The notes below the pieces were generated by a model that ran no database searches, was not told the origin of the DNA, and was given only the letters and a program-made list of their open reading frames with translations. A stretch of DNA of 64,000 bases, taken from the NCBI GenBank assembly GCA_012934845.2, contig WNNJ02002161.1, positions 1 through 64,000 on the forward strand. Reading direction: 5' to 3'. This DNA comes from Pomphorhynchus laevis. Its lineage: Eukaryota > Acanthocephala > Palaeacanthocephala > Echinorhynchida > Pomphorhynchidae. Position numbers and translations under genes: made by a program. Positions 53,136-62,950 of this stretch are shown here, in pieces. Position 1 is the stretch's first letter. Each line of letters opens with the position of its first letter.

Positions 53136-54240
53136 CTAAAAACGCTTTTTATACTAACAATGTAAAATATTCCAATACGTTTCAAAAATGTATTTAATGT
53201 TATTGCAATGACATTTGACATTATATATATTTTTATAATTTTATTTAAACTAATTAAATCTAATAAGTTTAAATATTTATATTTATATATTTAATTTTAA
53301 TAATTTAATATTTTTATTTTTTATCTTTATAAAATGATATTCAACAAAAGCCAAAACAATTAATAATATATAGAAATCGTCAAAGAAAGTAGTTGCCTAT
53401 ATAAGAATCTCCAGCCGACTCCGGAAACTATTGGGCGAACCCTCGGTGCACGGCTGCGCACAATTAACAAAACATAAAGTATTAGCTATATCAAATTCAC
53501 ATAGATTCGGCAAATTTAAATTTTTGTGGTTTCTCTGTTTTTGTAACGTCTAATCTTATATGCGATTGATCTAATAAAATTGTATGTCGAGCAAACCAAC
53601 ATTGATAACCAGATAAAACAGATCAATGCAAAGTGAAGGAAAACTGATTGATTGCATACATGAACAATGGAAACATATACTCACACACTCATCATCTAAA
53701 ATTGCACCAGCATTGTTTAATGCCCCACAAATACAGAGTCTTATTGATTCAATACCATTCATATATGGTTAGACCGCAAATTACAAATACAGACAAAAAT
53801 ACGGGTGTAAAGAAGCAGCAACAACAATTCACATACTTTTCTGATCTCATTGGGCGGTCCGATGGAAAATTTATAGGTATTAGTCATTCAGTTTTCGATA
53901 TGCTATCACTGATTTGCTCTAAAGTACAACTACAACCCGCTCTGCCTGATTGACCGAAAGCATGACTTCTGACCGAAACACTAAAACAACTGATCATCAA
54001 GCAAAGTTAAACGGGAGTAGTTATGGCCTTTCTGAAAAAGAGAATGACTGCACATACTGTGATGTTTGCATTTACTTACCAAATTCACTGTCATATGCAT
54101 ACAGGAGCCCTCAACAATGCTAAAATCAAGAGAAAATTCTGACTGCCTTATATCGCAATTGCGGCTGAAATTTAGTAATGGTTCGGTCGAGTCCACATCG
54201 ATCTATTTCTTACGGTGCATCTACGCAACACACTATGTTC
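53136..54240. other. Region downstream of POLR1A, unassigned
   Basis: A/T-rich to about 53350, then about 850 bp of more balanced composition (53400-54240). Short open frames on both strands (for example 53648-53953) share no motif with known proteins. It looks like a decayed mobile element or old gene piece. Confidence 0.45.
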
Positions 54241-55570
54241 TTATTCAAACATCGAGATAATTAAAATGAACTTTTATTAATTCCACGACATACGAAACAA
54301 TTTTGATTGACTGTTATTTGAAAATTGTTAAAAGCAATGAATTATCTGAAATATTATTATTGTTTATATATATTTTTCTTATTTTTACAACAAATTAACA
54401 TATTAAAAATTCGTGAACTCGTTAGTTTAAATCGACGCCATCTAAGAACTTTTTTATTTCTAAAAATGCTAATATCTTCCCCTGGCTTCACCAGGTCAAG
54501 AACGCTGTAATCTAAATCGAGAAGGCGTTCTCTTATCTGGTTTAGCCAAGATTGATCTCGATTATTTTGAATGCTAATCTTACTTCCTGTGACATTTGTT
54601 AACAAATTTGTGTCAGACATTGGTTTATCAAATCCAAACAAATCATCTTTATTACTTATGCATTCTTCTGTGTAGCTAAAAGGTGTCATTGTCTGCTTAT
54701 TGCTACGTTCAACAACCTCATTTTTTCCTTGTTTAATTTCCTTGCTTCTATCTCTCAGCTGATAATATACAATAGCACATAGAGCAATAAGGCTCGTATA
54801 GCAAACTATTAAAGACATGAACATATCAAATGTAAAAATCATTTTGAACACAGATCATTGAGCCTGTATTTATAATGAAAGTTAGATTGTCATGGTTACA
54901 AACCAGTTTCAAATTAATTAAAATAATTCAGATCAACAATCAGAGGTTTCGTATTTTATACCATAAATAAATTAGAAATAATGATAATTAGTAATATATT
55001 AAAAATCAATAATTATATAGAATTTTATTTAATTTTATTTAGTTAAATTAAAAATATAAAATTAAAATCAGAAATAAAAATAAATTTCTATGAAATAACT
55101 ACTGAGTAAAATACGATGTATCCGAAAAATAAATAGTAGTCATCAGAAAGAAATACTATGTTATCATAATTATGCGCATTTGACTCGACCCAACATATCA
55201 CCGGGGCCAAATACGTGCTAATTATGTATTTCCTGTAATGAAATGTGATTATCAAATATCTTATTCTAATACAAAGTTTATTTATTATCCAGCTATACAA
55301 ATTTCCGTCTACGAATTTACATTTGTTAATAATATATTGTAGATTATATACTTTACGAGGTTCTGAGTGATTTAATTTTATAACACACTTAGTTTAAAAT
55401 ATGTATCTATCAAATTGTTGCAATTATTAAAAAACCAATATAATTACATAAGCAATTTTTAAAATTTCAATATTTAGTTTAATATATTTAATATGGTGTG
55501 GTATACTCGAATGCTCATCGAAAACTAGTTTGTCATCTTTACGATATAAATAAATAATAATTTTATTGTA
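54240..55570 (-). mobile_element. Unit A: Naiad PLE 3' end plus membrane-protein gene
   Basis: Reading the minus strand: Naiad RT C-terminal remnant (from about 55570), its 3' tail with the GATACATCGTATTTTACTCA block (about 55110-55090), a 240-bp A/T-rich leader, then the 161-residue gene (54842-54357) and a short shared 3' flank to about 54280. The same arrangement occurs in units B and C. Confidence 0.8.
54357..54842 (-). CDS. Unrecognised 161-aa membrane protein, copy A
   Basis: Family not recognised. N-terminal hydrophobic segment (MFMSLIVCYTSLIALCAIVY, residues about 7-27) predicts one membrane anchor with a short N-terminal tail; then a charged region (RDRSKEIKQGKNEVVERSNK), a middle part with DDLFGFDKPMSDTNLLTNV, a helix WLNQIRERLLDLDYSVLDLV and a basic C-terminus (NKKVLRWRRFK, CCKNKKN). 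Start taken at the ATG at 54842, since the reading upstream has only a GTG. A TATAAATA lies about 30 bp before it. Two close copies lie at 58244 and 59312. Confidence 0.7.
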   Translation of the reverse strand: MIFTFDMFMSLIVCYTSLIALCAIVYYQLRDRSKEIKQGKNEVVERSNKQTMTPFSYTEECISNKDDLFGFDKPMSDTNLLTNVTGSKISIQNNRDQSWLNQIRERLLDLDYSVLDLVKPGEDISIFRNKKVLRWRRFKLTSSRIFNMLICCKNKKNIYKQ

Positions 55571-55859
55571 ACGCAGATCTAAAAGAACATAACTTATGAA
55601 GTTATGTATGAAGTCATAAAATGTAAAGATTGTGAAGCTACTTACGTTGTTTAGACTAAACGCCAATTACATTTAATAATCAAGGAGCACGTTCGGCAGT
55701 AAGGATATATGACAATTCATCAGGCATTTTGAATATTGTTCTTATCAATTAACTGAAGTGGATTTTTTAATAGTAGTATGCTAGAAACTGAAGATAATTA
55801 TATCGCTCGTATGATACGATCCACATAAATGCAGCAGGGAAAATATACAAGCTAAGAAG

Positions 55860-56222
55860 TCATGGCAATAAAAGGAATAGGAAAAATAGAGTTAAAAATA
55901 TTAAAAAGATATGTATATAAATAAACAATTAGAAATATTAAAACAACTTTTAAGAGATAATAAGCTGAAAGATTTGTATGTAAATATAAGAAGTTTTTCT
56001 AAAAACAACATTTGTTCAATAAATCAAAAATTAAATAACGATTATGATATGCTAAGTTGTATAATAGACAGTTATTGTAATACAAAATACTATAATCGTA
56101 CAATAAATGTTAATAATAACAAGAAAAAATATACATTTAACATATACTTCATTAATAAATTTATAGATAACATTTATTTACATATAGCTAATATATGTCA
56201 TCTTTACGATATAAATAAATAA
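55860..56222 (+). CDS. Naiad PLE N-terminal region fragment
   Basis: Open from 55911: LKQLLRDNKLKDLYVNIRSF, then LNNDYDMLSCIIDSYCN. The same sequence is found in the minus-strand Naiad at 62700-62890 (LRDNKLKDFHVNIR, NDYDILSCILDSYCN), so it is the part of the PLE protein before the RT. Fragment without RT. Confidence 0.7.
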
Positions 56223-56312
56223 TAGTTTTAATTAATTACATTCTTATTTCTAGATAAATTTGTTCACTTAATGGGTAAAAATTATTTGAGTTAAATGCAC
56301 AATCATCAATCT

Positions 56313-56420
56313 ATCGAAGCTTTCTCGAGGTCAGAGCCTTGACGTGGCGAGAAAGCTTGTGAGGTGTTGTGTCTAGGCTATGTCGCGAAGGTTTTACCAT
56401 GGCGAACAGGCTGGACACAG
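56313..56420 (+). ncRNA. Structured leader, HDV-ribozyme-like
   Basis: An 11-bp perfect stem AAGCTTTCTCG (56317-56327) / CGAGAAAGCTT (56348-56358) encloses a loop whose AGCCT (56335-56339) pairs with AGGCT at 56408-56412, immediately after GGCGAAC (56401-56407). A long stem, a loop-to-downstream pseudoknot and a GGCGAA strand are parts of HDV-like ribozymes, which form the 5' ends of R2-type LINEs. A competing helix TGTGTCTAG/CTGGACACA (56368-56376/56411-56419) also exists, and the small P3 stem is not obvious. Confidence 0.5.
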
Positions 56421-56468
56421 TCATTAAATTGACAGCACCCAGACTAATACTGACCAACCAAAATATGA

Positions 56469-57155
56469 ATGGAAGACAAATATATTACCAACCCTGACCG
56501 TTCTACTTCTCACACCGTCGGTTATGGTATGGAAATTGGTGAGGGACATAACCGTGCAGCGAATTTTGAAATGCTGAATTATGACGTGTCTAAGGTCAGT
56601 TCTGTAGACCCCTTAGATTCCGAAACGCAAATCAATAATTACGTTAGCAGTGGCGGTTTAATATCCAGCACGTCTAATGTGTTCCCTGTGAGCACATTTT
56701 CACAAATTATACATACAGAACAAGAAATTTCGAGCAACGAAGCTATTGTCAAATACATACAATACAGTCAGTCTAACGAATGTTTAACCTGTCCAGTGTG
56801 TCATGCTATTTTCTCGGGGAGATCAAGGAACAAAGAACTGTTACTCCATCTTGAATCGGTCCACTCCTGCATGAACGTATATTTTATGTGTCCGATTTGT
56901 AAGTACACTCACAAGTCTGCAAGTGGATTGTCAATTCATTTTCGAGTTTGCTCTAAGAACAAGGCGATCTCCACTTATGTTACCGGGAATGAATCTATCA
57001 TTGTTGACAGTAATAGCACAACAGTCTCCGATTCCAATACCGTATTAACTTCGGCACCTCTTTCTAACAACGACTCGTCTAATCGAATAAATGCTGCGAT
57101 AGAAAGCTATGAACTAGAAAGCTATAATCTTTATTTATATTTTACAGAGTTATGA
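56469..57155 (+). CDS. C2H2 zinc-finger protein (LINE N-terminus, truncated)
   Basis: 228 codons from an ATG just behind the leader. Residues about 107-130 form CPVCHAIFSGRSRNKELLLH with a following ESVH, and about 139-160 CPICKYTHKSASGLSIHF then RVC: one C2H2 finger and one C2HC finger. The region after that is Ser/Thr/Asn-rich. No RT is reached; the last residues (YLYFTEL) are probably read from flanking DNA. A host zinc-finger gene is possible but less likely, since no further exon was recognised. Confidence 0.6.
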   Translation: MEDKYITNPDRSTSHTVGYGMEIGEGHNRAANFEMLNYDVSKVSSVDPLDSETQINNYVSSGGLISSTSNVFPVSTFSQIIHTEQEISSNEAIVKYIQYSQSNECLTCPVCHAIFSGRSRNKELLLHLESVHSCMNVYFMCPICKYTHKSASGLSIHFRVCSKNKAISTYVTGNESIIVDSNSTTVSDSNTVLTSAPLSNNDSSNRINAAIESYELESYNLYLYFTEL

Positions 57156-57169
57156 AAAAATTCATATTT

Positions 57170-57530
57170 TTTACATCTTAAAAATAAGTCAGCTATAATT
57201 AGGATACTATTACCTTTCATTGGAACACATTTTATTTGTTTCCATTTATTTTCAGTCCCTACTTTTATACCCTTTTGATAACATTTTCTTTAATTCACAA
57301 TTTACAATTAATTCTAGATTATGGGTGCATATATGTTTATTTATTTAATCACAATTAAAATTCTTTCAATTTTATTCTGTTTCTAGAATGTTTCTAATAT
57401 CATCATTACATATCGATTTCAATTATTTATTAAAATCTCAATTTCTTCCTTATGGCGATGAACGTTCAAGAATTATATTTACTTAAATATGATCATATTA
57501 TTCCCTTACTTTCAATATTATTTAATTCCG
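57170..57530 (-). mobile_element. Naiad PLE fragments
   Basis: Minus-strand pieces: RT block with the VPM.GNS.PIIADL region (57175-57230) and N-terminal region (57290-57530) similar to 62390-62640. Broken and out of order. Confidence 0.65.
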
Positions 57531-58211
57531 CTATTTTTATGTTTGTTTCAAGAAAAATAGTTTTCATTAAGCATTCAAGCATACCATAACATATTAAATA
57601 TCTTAAACTAAATATTGAAATTTTAAAAATTGCTTGTGTAATTATATTGGTTTTTTAATAATTGCAACAATTTGATAGGTACATATTTTAAACTAAGTGT
57701 GTTATAAAATTAAATCACACTGAAAATCGTTAAGTTTATAAATCTACAATATATTATTGACAAATATAAATTCGTAGGCGGAAATTTGTATAGCTGGATA
57801 ATAAATAAACTTTGTATTAGAATAAGATATTTGATAATCACATTTCATTACAGAAAATAAATAATTAGCATGCATTTGGCCTCGGTGATATGTTGGGTCG
57901 AGTCAAATGCGCATAATTATGATAACATAGTATTTCTTTCTGATGACTACTATTTATTTTTCGGATACATCGTATTTTACTCAGTAGTTATTTCATAGAA
58001 ATTTATTTTTATTTCTGATTTTAATTTTATATTTTTAATTTATCTAAATAAAATTAAATAAAATCTAATATAATTATTGATTTTTTATATATTACTAATT
58101 GTCATTATTTATAATTTATTTATGGTATAAAATACGAAACCTCTGATTGTTGATCTGAATTATTTTAATTAATTTGAAACTGGTTTGTAACCATGACAAT
58201 CTGACTTTCAT

Positions 58212-58219
58212 TATAAATA
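58212..58219 (+). promoter_or_regulatory. TATA-like box before the copy B gene
   Basis: TATAAATA 25 bp before the ATG at 58244, conserved in all three copies. Transcription starting about 30 bp downstream would leave almost no leader, so either translation begins at the next ATG or the box is fortuitous. Confidence 0.4.
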
Positions 58220-58243
58220 CAGGCTCAATGATCTGTGTTCAAA

Positions 58244-58729
58244 ATGATTTTTACATTTGATATGTTCATGTCTTTAATAGTTTGCTATACGAGCCTTATT
58301 GCTCTATGTGCTATTGTATATTATCAGCTGAGAGATAGAAGCAAGGAAATTAAACAAGGAAAAAATGAGGTTGTTGAACGTAGCAATAAGCAGACAATGA
58401 AACCTTTTAGCTACACAGAAGAAGGCATGAGTAATAAAGATGATTTGTTTGGATTTGATAAACCAATGTCTGACACAAATTTGTTAACAAATGTCAAAAG
58501 AAGTAAGATTAGCATTCAAAATAATCGAGATCAATCTTGGCTAAACCAGATAAGAGAGCGCCTTCTCGATTTAGATTACAGCGTTCTTGACCTGGTGAAG
58601 CCAGGGGAAGATATTAGCATTTTTAGAAATAAAAAAGTTCTTAGATGGCGTCGATTTAAACTAACGAGTTCACGAATTTTTAATATGTTAATTTGTTGTA
58701 AAAATAAGAAAAATATATATAAACAATAA
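58244..58729 (+). CDS. Unrecognised 161-aa membrane protein, copy B
   Basis: Same protein as copy A with few changes, for example MKPFSYTEEGMSNKDD for MTPFSYTEECISNKDD and NVKRSKIS for NVTGSKIS. All main features are kept: anchor segment, DDLFGFDKPMSDTN, WLNQIRERLLDLDYSVLDLV, basic tail. No stop in 161 codons. Confidence 0.72.
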   Translation: MIFTFDMFMSLIVCYTSLIALCAIVYYQLRDRSKEIKQGKNEVVERSNKQTMKPFSYTEEGMSNKDDLFGFDKPMSDTNLLTNVKRSKISIQNNRDQSWLNQIRERLLDLDYSVLDLVKPGEDISIFRNKKVLRWRRFKLTSSRIFNMLICCKNKKNIYKQ

Positions 58730-58809
58730 TAATATTTTCAGATAATTCATTGCTGTTAACAATTTGATTGACTATTATTTGAAAGCATATATTGTTTAAA
58801 AGCAATATA

Positions 58810-60100
58810 TATTTTGTTTAAGAATATTATTATTGTAAATATATATTTTTCTTATTTTTACAACAAATTAAGATATAAATTCGTGAACTCGTTCGTTTAA
58901 ATCGACGCCATCTAAGAACCTTTTTATTTCTAAAAATGCTAATATCTTCCCCTGGCTTCACCAGGTCAAGAACGCTGTAATCTAAATCGAGAAGGCGTTC
59001 TCTTATCTGGTTTAGCCAAGATTGATCTCGATTATTTTGAATGCTAATCTTACTTCCTGTGACATTTGTTAACAAATTTGTGTCAGACATTGGTTTATCA
59101 AATCCAAACAAATCATCTTTATTACTTATGTATTCTTCTCTGTAGCTAAAAGGTGTCATTGTCTGCTTATTGCTACGTTCAACAACCTCATTTTTTCCTT
59201 GTTTAGTATCCTTGCTTCTATCTCTCAGCTGATAATATACAATAGCACATAGAGCAATAAGGCTCGTATAGCAAACTATTAAAGACATGAACATATCAAA
59301 TGTAAAAATCATTTTGAACACAGATCATTGAGCCTGTATTTATAATGAAAGTCAGATTGTCATGGTTACAAACCAGTTTCAAATTAATTAAAATAATTCA
59401 GATCAACAATCAGAGGTTTCGTATTTTATACCATAAATAAATTAGAAATAATGATAATTAGTAATATATAAAAAATCAATAATTATATAGAATTTTATTT
59501 AATTTTATTTAGTTAAATTAAAAATATAAAATTAAAATCAGAAATAAAAATAAATTTCTATGAAATAACTACTGAGTAAAATACGATGTATCCGAAAAAT
59601 AAATAGTAGTCATCAGAAAGAAATACTATGTTATCATAATTATGCGCATTTGACTCGACCCAACATATCACCGAGGCCAAATGCATGCTAATTATTTATT
59701 TTCTGTAATGAAATGTGATTATCAAATATCTTATTCTAATACAAAGTTTATTTATTATCCAGCTATACAAATTTCCGCCTACGAATTTATATTTGTCAAT
59801 AATATATTGTAGATTTATAAACTTAACGATTTTCAGTGTGATTTAATTTTATAACACACTTAGTTTAAAATATGTACCTATCAAATTGTTGCAATTATTA
59901 AAAAACCAATATAATTACACAAGCAATTTTTAAAATTTCAATATTTAGTGTAATATATTTAATATGGTGTGGTATACTCGAATGCTCATTGAAAACTAGT
60001 TTTCAGTAAATTTAAATATGTCATCTTTACGATATGAATAAACAATAGTTTTAATTAATAGTAATACATTCTCATTTCTAGATACATACTTTTTATCATC
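58810..60100 (-). mobile_element. Unit C: Naiad PLE 3' end plus membrane-protein gene
   Basis: Minus strand: Naiad RT C-terminal remnant (from about 60100, still with GAATGCTCATTGAAAAC), 3' tail (59590-59700), leader and gene (59312-58830). Leader and tail are nearly identical to unit A, so the unit is young. Confidence 0.82.
58830..59312 (-). CDS. Unrecognised 160-aa membrane protein, copy C
   Basis: Third copy, minus strand. Differs from A by a few residues (SKDTKQGK for SKEIKQGK, SYREEYIS for SYTEECIS) and a one-codon loss near the C-terminus (SSRIYILICC for SSRIFNMLICC). Length changes by a whole codon, so the frame is kept. Confidence 0.72.
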   Translation of the reverse strand: MIFTFDMFMSLIVCYTSLIALCAIVYYQLRDRSKDTKQGKNEVVERSNKQTMTPFSYREEYISNKDDLFGFDKPMSDTNLLTNVTGSKISIQNNRDQSWLNQIRERLLDLDYSVLDLVKPGEDISIFRNKKVLRWRRFKRTSSRIYILICCKNKKNIYLQ

Positions 60101-60799
60101 AATATTAGATTTATTAAGAATAAACATCAGGCCAGCTAACTGAGTCTACGTATTTTATATTATATACAAATTTAAAATAATGCAAAATAAAATTCAAATA
60201 ATTCACGGTGTGCAGCGTAAAAGGAAGTTGATCTTTGGCAGCGTAAAACAATGTCGAAGTATAAGGAAGGCGTCGTGCTTCGCAAGTTTTGAGAGCTTTC
60301 GGTCTACCTGCTGAAGTTGAGCGATAGCCGATTCCAAGAACATATCGAGGTGAAATCCGGCGCAAAGCGGAGCGTCTAGCAAGTCCGCAGATGACACATC
60401 AGACTTTTAAGTTTGGCATTATATCAAGTAGAGGTTGAATATAGGTACCGCTTTTAGAAATCAATTGGCATTGTCTGGCCGTAAGAACAATCCAATTTTT
60501 GCTCCTTGAGTTCGAATGTGTTCGATATCATTCATTAGAGTGGAAACTTCTCCCTCTATGCAGCTGTCATCCAGATACCAAACAGCTAATGGTGACAAAA
60601 GGCTGTGGGTCAGACTGTTGATGATAATTGAGAACAGGAGAGGACGAGAGGATCCCCTTGTTGTACTTCCTCTTCTGAATCAATCACATTGTCCTCGAAG
60701 AGAAGTGTGCTTGGGTAATCGTAGCACATTTCCACTAAGTCCAGGATCCCCAGGATTTCCTTCTTCACAACCTGAAGGACTGCGCCCCTGCTGATTGAG

Positions 60800-61273
60800 T
60801 TAAAGGCATTTTCGAAGTCTAACTTTACCATCGCTAAATTGCCTACCAAACCGGTTTTCAGCAAAACATCTTGCTGCGTGAATTGCAGACTCGACACCCC
60901 CAGGCACACTGACGCCAAGTTGATTTGAAAGAAGCATGTCAACCACTCTCTCGGTAGCAAATCTGCAAGCCACCTTAGCAGCTAGCCGGCGGCAGGTACA
61001 CCCAACAGCTATAGGTCTGACTCCACCGTCCCCTTTTGCGAAAGCCAGAAGCTTGGCTCCGCATAATATAGGCCTGATCGAGGTTGCCACTTTACCTGCA
61101 AGGATGTTACTTGTTAGCTCACAAATAGATTTCAGTAGTATGTCTTCTGCGACATTACTCGAACGACTAACTAGGTCACGTAGATGAGAAGGACTCAGGC
61201 CATCAGCGCCCCCAGCAGAAGACGGTGGAAATGACTGGAGAGCCGACAAGACAGAAGGACCCGAAATAATCAT
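60800..61273 (-). CDS. LINE family E reverse transcriptase, N-terminal part
   Basis: 157 open codons: SVLSALQSFPPSSAGGADGL, ILCGAKLLAFAKGDGGVRPI, AVGCTCRRLAAKVACRFATE, LGVSVPGGVESAIHAARCFA. Continues in another frame at 60610-60960 with LDFENAFNSISRG and VQQGDP. Confidence 0.82.
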   Translation of the reverse strand: MIISGPSVLSALQSFPPSSAGGADGLSPSHLRDLVSRSSNVAEDILLKSICELTSNILAGKVATSIRPILCGAKLLAFAKGDGGVRPIAVGCTCRRLAAKVACRFATERVVDMLLSNQLGVSVPGGVESAIHAARCFAENRFGRQFSDGKVRLRKCL

Positions 61274-61457
61274 CCCCGCAAGGATGTTACTTGTTAGCTC
61301 ACAAATAGATTTCAGTAGTATGTCTCCTGCGACACCACTCGAACGACTAACTAGGTCACGTAGATGAGAAGGACTCAGGCCATCAGCCCCCCCCCAGCAA
61401 AAGACGGTGGAAATGACTGGAGAGCCGACAAGACATAAAGACCCGAAATAAGTGGAC
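61098..61457 (-). repeat. 180-bp tandem duplication in LINE family E
   Basis: Units start at 61098 and 61278 and differ at only a few sites. 180 bp is 60 codons, so the duplication kept the frame at first; a C-run expansion in the distal unit (61390) now breaks it. Confidence 0.9.
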
Positions 61458-61864
61458 CTAAATCGAGATTAGACCGTGGACGTGCGCAGCTTGCATTATA
61501 AAGTAACCGCCGTTCTGGATGTTTGCGACGCAAAAGCTCGATAGTCTGCTCGTCCGCACTCAACAGCTGGTTGTTATCGGCAAGCAGTCGTACCTCCCCA
61601 CGAATATCACCATCCTCCAACTTTTCAGAAACCTTGTTTCAAATTTGATTATCCTGGCGATATACAGTTTTAGTTCTTGGTGTACTGATTGTTGTGATTG
61701 CCCCTTGACCGTACGACACGCATGCTGACTTTAACGTCGACCCTAGCGACACAGTACAGTTACCCCTGTTCGTTAGTGGCACGCGCAAGACTGATTTCGC
61801 GAATCCGAGGAGTTGCATCCATGGGTTATCGTTTAGCGGGCAAGTGTTGCATGTCCTAATATAA

Positions 61865-62950
61865 GGTTAATTCATTTTTCTAGCGCTTGTATAATATCTG
61901 CTAAATCTAGATTTGGATAAAGCGGATTAAAATAATAAGTATTTTTATTTGAAAGTTTATATCTTTTGTTTTTTTTAATTCTTTTGTTGAATTAATACTG
62001 AAAAGTGTTTTATTAAGTATTTATTTCGATTATTTTACAATATTTTTTAAAATATGTTTAAATTACTTTAAGTATTTTATTAAAATAGAAAGAGGTTTTA
62101 ATGTACAATAAAAAGATTTTAAACTTTTTTATTTTGTTTTTATGTAATTTTGGATTCCAATAGTTTTATTATCTGATTTAACCTTTATACCCTTTTTATC
62201 CATTATAGAACAATGACTTGTAATAATTGTTTCTAAATTTAAATCACTACATTCATATCTTGTGTTTATATTTAAATCATTATAATTAACCTCTTTCATT
62301 AGTATATCATAATAAAGCTTTGTCCATACGAAGACAAAGTTATTACTAGCTTTATCAATATGCTTTAATTTAGTAAGTTCTAAATACATTTATTAATTCT
62401 AGATTATGAGTGCATATATGTTCATTTATTTTATCAAAACTAAGACTTTTTCAATTACATTCTGTTTCCATTATGTTTCTAATATTATCGTTACATATTG
62501 ATTTTAATTCTTTATTATAATTACAAATTTTTCGTGCTAATGGTGGTAGGAGTTTATACCTTATTTTAGGAATATAGTTACTTAAATCTGATCTTATTAT
62601 TTCTTTACTTTTAGTATTATTTAAGTCACAATGGCGGTAACAGTTTATACCTTATTCTATATTAACTTAAATCTGATCTCATTATTTCGTTACTTTTTAA
62701 AAGTCTCTCTGTAAATAATTATTATATTATATTAGACAGTTATTACAATAACTGTCTAATATACAACTTAATATATCATAGTCGTTAATTAATCTTTGAT
62801 GATTTAAAAGTGACTTTTTTAAAATAATTCTAATATTTACATGAAAATCTTTTAGCTTATTATCTCTTAAAGTTGTTTTAATATTATATCGTTATCCTTT
62901 AATTTTGAATATTTTAATTTAGTTATCCTTTAATTTTATATTTTGAGCAT
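61865..62950 (-). mobile_element. Naiad-type PLE, N-terminal half to RT start
   Basis: Minus strand: LRDNKLKDFHVNIR and NDYDILSCILDSYCN (62890-62700), then HIDKASNNFVFVWTKLYYDI and LMKEVN (62389-62129), and the RT start with YPNLDLADIIQALEK (62050-61865). DKASNN...YY..LMKE is the signature before the RT in Naiads. The rest of the RT is missing. Broken. Confidence 0.82.

Larger units (their letters stand above)
56300..57165 (+). mobile_element. 5' end of an RLE-type LINE (zinc-finger ORF)
   Basis: A structured leader (56313-56420) followed by an ORF with two C2H2 fingers. This order, self-cleaving leader then N-terminal zinc fingers, is that of R2/NeSL-like LINEs. The RT part is absent: at about 57170 the sequence changes to a minus-strand Naiad fragment. 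Classification is inferred from layout. Confidence 0.55.
57540..58800 (+). mobile_element. Unit B: Naiad PLE 3' end plus membrane-protein gene
   Basis: Plus strand: Naiad RT C-terminal remnant (57540-57800), 3' tail with TATGTTGGGTCGAGTCAAAT and GGATACATCGTATTTTACTC (57880-57985), leader, gene at 58244-58729, short 3' flank. Mirror image of unit A and placed tail to tail with unit C. Confidence 0.82.
60180..61850 (-). mobile_element. LINE family E, broken
   Basis: Minus-strand retrotransposon of unassigned non-LTR clade. Upstream: GEVRLLADNNQLL...LLRRKHPERR (61375-61620). Then SALQSFPPSSAGGADGL and SPSHLRDLVSR, present twice because of a 180-bp duplication; GGVRPIAVGCTCRRLAAKVA (RT fingers), NQLGVSVPGGVESAIHAARC, MVKLDFENAFNSISRGAVL (motif A) and EEEVQQGDPLVLSC (motif B). 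The part after motif B is decayed. Confidence 0.82.

Noticed and set aside
5203-53135. The split gene as Pol II or Pol III largest subunit
   Set aside because: No CTD heptads; [29 protein letters not shown] and the acidic jaw insertion are those of Pol I.
57940-58000. Hammerhead at CTGATGACTACTATTT in the Naiad tail
   Set aside because: CTGATGA is followed by a CTACT/AGTAG hairpin but no GAAA stands at the right place.
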